A DNA stretch of 49,324 nt from an uncultured Flavobacteriaceae bacterium (GTDB lineage Bacteria; Bacteroidota; Bacteroidia; Flavobacteriales; Flavobacteriaceae): the NCBI GenBank assembly GCA_947502495.1, contig CANNAC010000017.1:1-49324 (forward strand), in the 5' to 3' direction. A program made the position numbers and the translations under genes. This document shows positions 46,580-49,324 of this stretch, piece by piece. The notes below the pieces were generated by a model. It was not told where the DNA came from, did not search any database, and saw only the letters and a list, made by a program, of their open reading frames with translations. The first letter of the stretch is position 1. Each line of letters opens with the position of its first letter.

Positions 46580-49013
46580 ATTTCTTTAAATCATCTAACA
46601 CCAAACGAATTTCACCAAAAGTATATTTAGCATCTATTTGCTGTTTCAATTCAGAAATATTTTCAAACTTTTGTTTTGGTATGATTTTCTTTAGCTCTTT
46701 GTAATGCTTTTCAGAAATTAAGTCTAGAATTTTAACTTCTCCGGTTTCTATAAAACTTGCCAAATGTCCTGCAATCGTATTTACATTTAAATCCCGTTCC
46801 ATAGCGATTTGTTCAATAGCTTTTCCAGATTGAAATAATTCTAACGAGGTTCTTTTAGTATCTCCTTTTTGTCGTTTTGGTTTCGGAGCTTCAAAAATCT
46901 CAGCATTCTTAGAAGTTTCTATGTCATTTTCATCACAATAATCGCGAATCACTTTTAAAATTTCGCTTCCATATTTTTCCACACGTGTTTTACCAAAACC
47001 ATTTACTTGCAGTAATTCGGTTTTATTGGTTGGTAAGGTTTCACACATTTCATATAAAGACTTCTGATTGAAAACCTGATAGTGAATTAATTCCTTATCA
47101 TTAGCAATCGTATTTCTTAACTCCCGAAGTAATTCAAACAACTCCACATTAGTCGTTCCATCAATAACCGTTTTTCTAGGTTTCTTTGGTGCTTCTTTTG
47201 CTAAGAAAACAGATTTAGCTCGTAATTCTAAAAATGGTTTTACCTCAAAGCCTTCCGCTAAACCATTAAAATATAATTGTTTTGTCGCTAATAATTCCTC
47301 AAAGATATCAAGGGCTTTGGTAAAGTCACTTTCTACCGCTTTATTATCTGTGGTAAAACCAAACGTTTTATAAGGTTCAATAATCTTAGTGGTTACTTGT
47401 GTTTTGTAATACGCTAAAGCCTTTGTAAAACGTGCTTGTATTTCTTTACTTGTTTCTGGGATTTGCGTAGCTTCAGAAAGTTCTCTAAGCTGTGCTTTAA
47501 AACCATTCGCTACTTTAAGTAAACCTGTAACACATTCCTTTATAGAAACTAAAGGAGCTTCCACATTCCCTTCAATAATTCCTCTGTTTTTATAATACAC
47601 ATCCAGCACACGATTCACAGGATACAGAAACTTGTAGTAATCAAAAATTTCAGAAATCAAATTTAGTTGAAATTCAGACTTCGATTGATTTAATATCACT
47701 TCGTCTGGCTGGTTTTCTTCCGCTGTTTTATTAAACGAAATCACATTACTATCACTAATAATCTGACTGGAATTAATTTTACTTTTTAAAACCAAACCTT
47801 CCAAACTTTTACAACGACTCAACGCTACATAGGTTTGTCCGTGCGCAAAAGCACCTTCTGCATCAATGATTGCTTTCTCAAAAGTTAAACCCTGACTTTT
47901 ATGAATAGTAATCGACCAGGCCAAACGCAAAGGCATTTGCGTATATGAGCCAATTTTATTTTCTGTAATCGCCTTGGTCTCTTTGTCTACATCGTAATTG
48001 ATGTTTTCCCAAATCTCTGGAGTAGTAATGATATTAAAATCGTCATCCGGACATTTCACAACCACTTCCTCTTTATCTAGCAAAATAACTTTTCCAATTT
48101 TACCATTAAAATAGCGTTTTTCTGTAGAGCTGTCATTTTTAATAAACATCACCTGAGCACCTACTTTCAAGATGAGCTCTTCTTTATTAGGATATGAAAA
48201 CTCCGGAAACTTCCCTTCTACCGAAGCATTATACGTTACTTTTTTTCCTTTTAATTTCTCTAATTCTAAATGATTGGTACGTTCTGCTTTATTGTTATGC
48301 GTAGTTAATGAAATATAACCTTCATCTTCGGTAGGTGAAAAATCGGGTTGATACCTTTTATTTAATTCATCTGCCGAAGCTTGGGATAAGGTATTGGTTC
48401 TAATCTCATTCAGAATATCTATAAACTTCGGATTATCCTGTCTGTAAATATGCTTTAATTCTACAGTAATCGTATTGCTTTGCTGATAAGCAAGACTGCT
48501 AAAAAAGAAAGCATTGTTATAAAAAGGTTTCAATAAATGCCATTCATTCTCTTTTACGACGGGAGATAATTGTTGCAAATCGCCAATCATTAACAACTGC
48601 ACTCCACCAAAAACTTGATCTCTATTTCTAAATCTTCTTAGCGTTTTATCAATACCGTCTAATAAATCTGCACGAACCATACTAATTTCATCAATCACTA
48701 ATAAATCCATGGACTTAATAATGTTGATTTTTGTCTTCCCAAATTTTCTATTAAAACCGCCGGATCCTTTTAAATCTTCGTTAGGCAAAATAGGCCCAAA
48801 TGGCATTTGAAAAAACGAGTGTATCGTTACACCTTTGGCATTAATCGCTGCGACTCCAGTTGGAGCGACAACCACCATTCGCTTTAAAGATTTCAACTTC
48901 AACTTGTGCAAAAACGTTGTTTTTCCAGTTCCTGCTTTTCCTGTTAAAAACACATTTCTATCTGTGTTATTTACAAAATCCCAAGCTAAATCTAATTCCT
49001 TATTTGTTGCCAT
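46578..49013 (-). CDS. Pif1-like ATP-dependent helicase with HRDC and HTH domains
   Basis: An 811-aa protein. The N-terminal half is a superfamily 1B Pif1/RecD-like helicase: Walker A GKAGTGKTT (25-33), VVVAPTGVAAINAKGVTIHS, Walker B MDLLVIDEISMV (about 105-115), GGVQLLMIGDLQQLSPV, and the C-terminal SITIHKSQGLTFEKAIID and YVALSRCKSLEGL motifs. A long linker (about 440-610) follows, then an HRDC domain (VFNQKSLYEMCETLPTNKTELLQVNGFGKTRVEKYG) and a C-terminal HTH_40 domain (KAIEQIAMERDLNVNTIAGHL). It probably unwinds structured or damaged DNA; HRDC and HTH may add DNA binding. Confidence 0.9.
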   Translation of the reverse strand: MATNKELDLAWDFVNNTDRNVFLTGKAGTGKTTFLHKLKLKSLKRMVVVAPTGVAAINAKGVTIHSFFQMPFGPILPNEDLKGSGGFNRKFGKTKINIIKSMDLLVIDEISMVRADLLDGIDKTLRRFRNRDQVFGGVQLLMIGDLQQLSPVVKENEWHLLKPFYNNAFFFSSLAYQQSNTITVELKHIYRQDNPKFIDILNEIRTNTLSQASADELNKRYQPDFSPTEDEGYISLTTHNNKAERTNHLELEKLKGKKVTYNASVEGKFPEFSYPNKEELILKVGAQVMFIKNDSSTEKRYFNGKIGKVILLDKEEVVVKCPDDDFNIITTPEIWENINYDVDKETKAITENKIGSYTQMPLRLAWSITIHKSQGLTFEKAIIDAEGAFAHGQTYVALSRCKSLEGLVLKSKINSSQIISDSNVISFNKTAEENQPDEVILNQSKSEFQLNLISEIFDYYKFLYPVNRVLDVYYKNRGIIEGNVEAPLVSIKECVTGLLKVANGFKAQLRELSEATQIPETSKEIQARFTKALAYYKTQVTTKIIEPYKTFGFTTDNKAVESDFTKALDIFEELLATKQLYFNGLAEGFEVKPFLELRAKSVFLAKEAPKKPRKTVIDGTTNVELFELLRELRNTIANDKELIHYQVFNQKSLYEMCETLPTNKTELLQVNGFGKTRVEKYGSEILKVIRDYCDENDIETSKNAEIFEAPKPKRQKGDTKRTSLELFQSGKAIEQIAMERDLNVNTIAGHLASFIETGEVKILDLISEKHYKELKKIIPKQKFENISELKQQIDAKYTFGEIRLVLDDLKK

Positions 49014-49189
49014 TATTAATATTTCAATACAGAGTATGAAGGTAAATAAAATGAAGAGTTTTTATAGCGAGTTTTTAAGAAAAATAAAAAAACGTGCTAT
49101 CCACTATATCTTTTTTTACTTATATCTATCCAAAAAAGGTGAAACCATTTATAAAAATCTCCTAGATATTATGTTATACCTATTTAAAT

Positions 49190-49250
49190 AAAAAAAGGAT
49201 GCCGTTACTATCACTCTCGCAACTATCCGTCAAGTTCCATTTAATGGATA
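49190..49250 (-). ncRNA. Possible small RNA or second terminator
   Basis: Minus-strand reading: GATGTTATCC, CCATTAAATGG hairpin, GGATAGTTGCGAG, GATAGTAACGGCATCC and a seven-T run (49190-49196). The first and last parts pair partly (AAAGATG with CATCCTTT). A short transcript ending here is possible. No known RNA family is recognised. Confidence 0.25.
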
Positions 49251-49280
49251 ACATCTTTATTTTCGATTCAGTTTATTGCA

Positions 49281-49313
49281 AAAAAAATCCTCAACAAATA
49301 AATGTTGAGGATT
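49281..49313 (-). terminator. Terminator of a gene right of the window
   Basis: AATCCTCAACA (49286-49296), loop AATAAA, TGTTGAGGATT (49303-49313). On the minus strand it is followed by seven or more T (49281-49287), so it ends a transcript that enters from the right edge. Confidence 0.82.
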
Positions 49314-49324
49314 CTCTAAAAAAG

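Larger units (their letters stand above)
49014..49324. other. Right-edge non-coding region
   Basis: 311 bp without a credible gene. On the minus strand it holds a terminator (49286-49313) and, further on, a T-run-ended structured stretch (about 49190-49250). Confidence 0.5.

Overview
The window is chromosomal DNA of a gliding, low-GC member of the Flavobacteriaceae (Bacteroidota). The evidence is a type IX secretion/gliding block (porV, porU, gldJ), an exbB-exbD-TonB-folC cluster, NhaD, lipoproteins with short lipoboxes, almost no Shine-Dalgarno sequences, and several promoters that fit the Bacteroidota pattern (TTG, about 18-20 bases, TAnnTTTG). The genus cannot be fixed from sequence alone.

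Positions 1 to about 7,900 look like the right-hand part of an integrated mobile element. All genes there are on the minus strand. They are small unknown or secreted proteins, four of them very short, a broken AntA-type antirepressor frame, a replication protein that resembles filamentous-phage gene II protein, a short partner protein, an excisionase-type HTH protein, an unknown 169-aa protein and a Bacteroidota tyrosine recombinase. The recombinase is followed by three 11-bp iterons and by a 17-bp fragment shaped like the 3' end of a tmRNA or tRNA (7882-7898) with its terminator. I read that fragment as the element/chromosome junction; the other end lies outside the window.

Positions 8,060-10,560 hold a GIY-YIG protein and a minus-strand redox/sulfur group: two rhodaneses, a thioredoxin-fold protein and a TlpA-like lipoprotein.

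Positions 10,740-19,040 hold a complete trpEGDCFBA operon. It is preceded by a promoter, a 20-aa leader peptide with three consecutive Trp codons, a possible antiterminator pairing and a strong terminator, which is a classic attenuator layout. Every junction except trpF-trpB is filled with repeats: two 80-bp elements with one difference, three ~240-bp elements ending in an identical 42-bp hairpin block, two CACTTCGAGTG elements, small TTCCGC-type hairpins just before start codons, two hairpin-cassette repeats, and eleven tandem copies of GTTAGCA.

Positions 19,100-27,000 are housekeeping genes: trmL, a lipoprotein, an SDR, an M28 peptidase, PDH E2 and E1-alpha, and cytidine deaminase. Positions 27,300-34,450 carry porV and porU (minus) divergent from gldJ (plus), the protein-secretion and gliding machinery. 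murF, two duplicated tRNA-Val(UAC) genes with their own promoters, and a minus-strand operon exbB-exbD-tonB-tonB-folC follow. The right end has an amino-acid dehydrogenase with nhaD, anmK, an acyl-CoA dehydrogenase and a Pif1-like helicase with HRDC and HTH domains.
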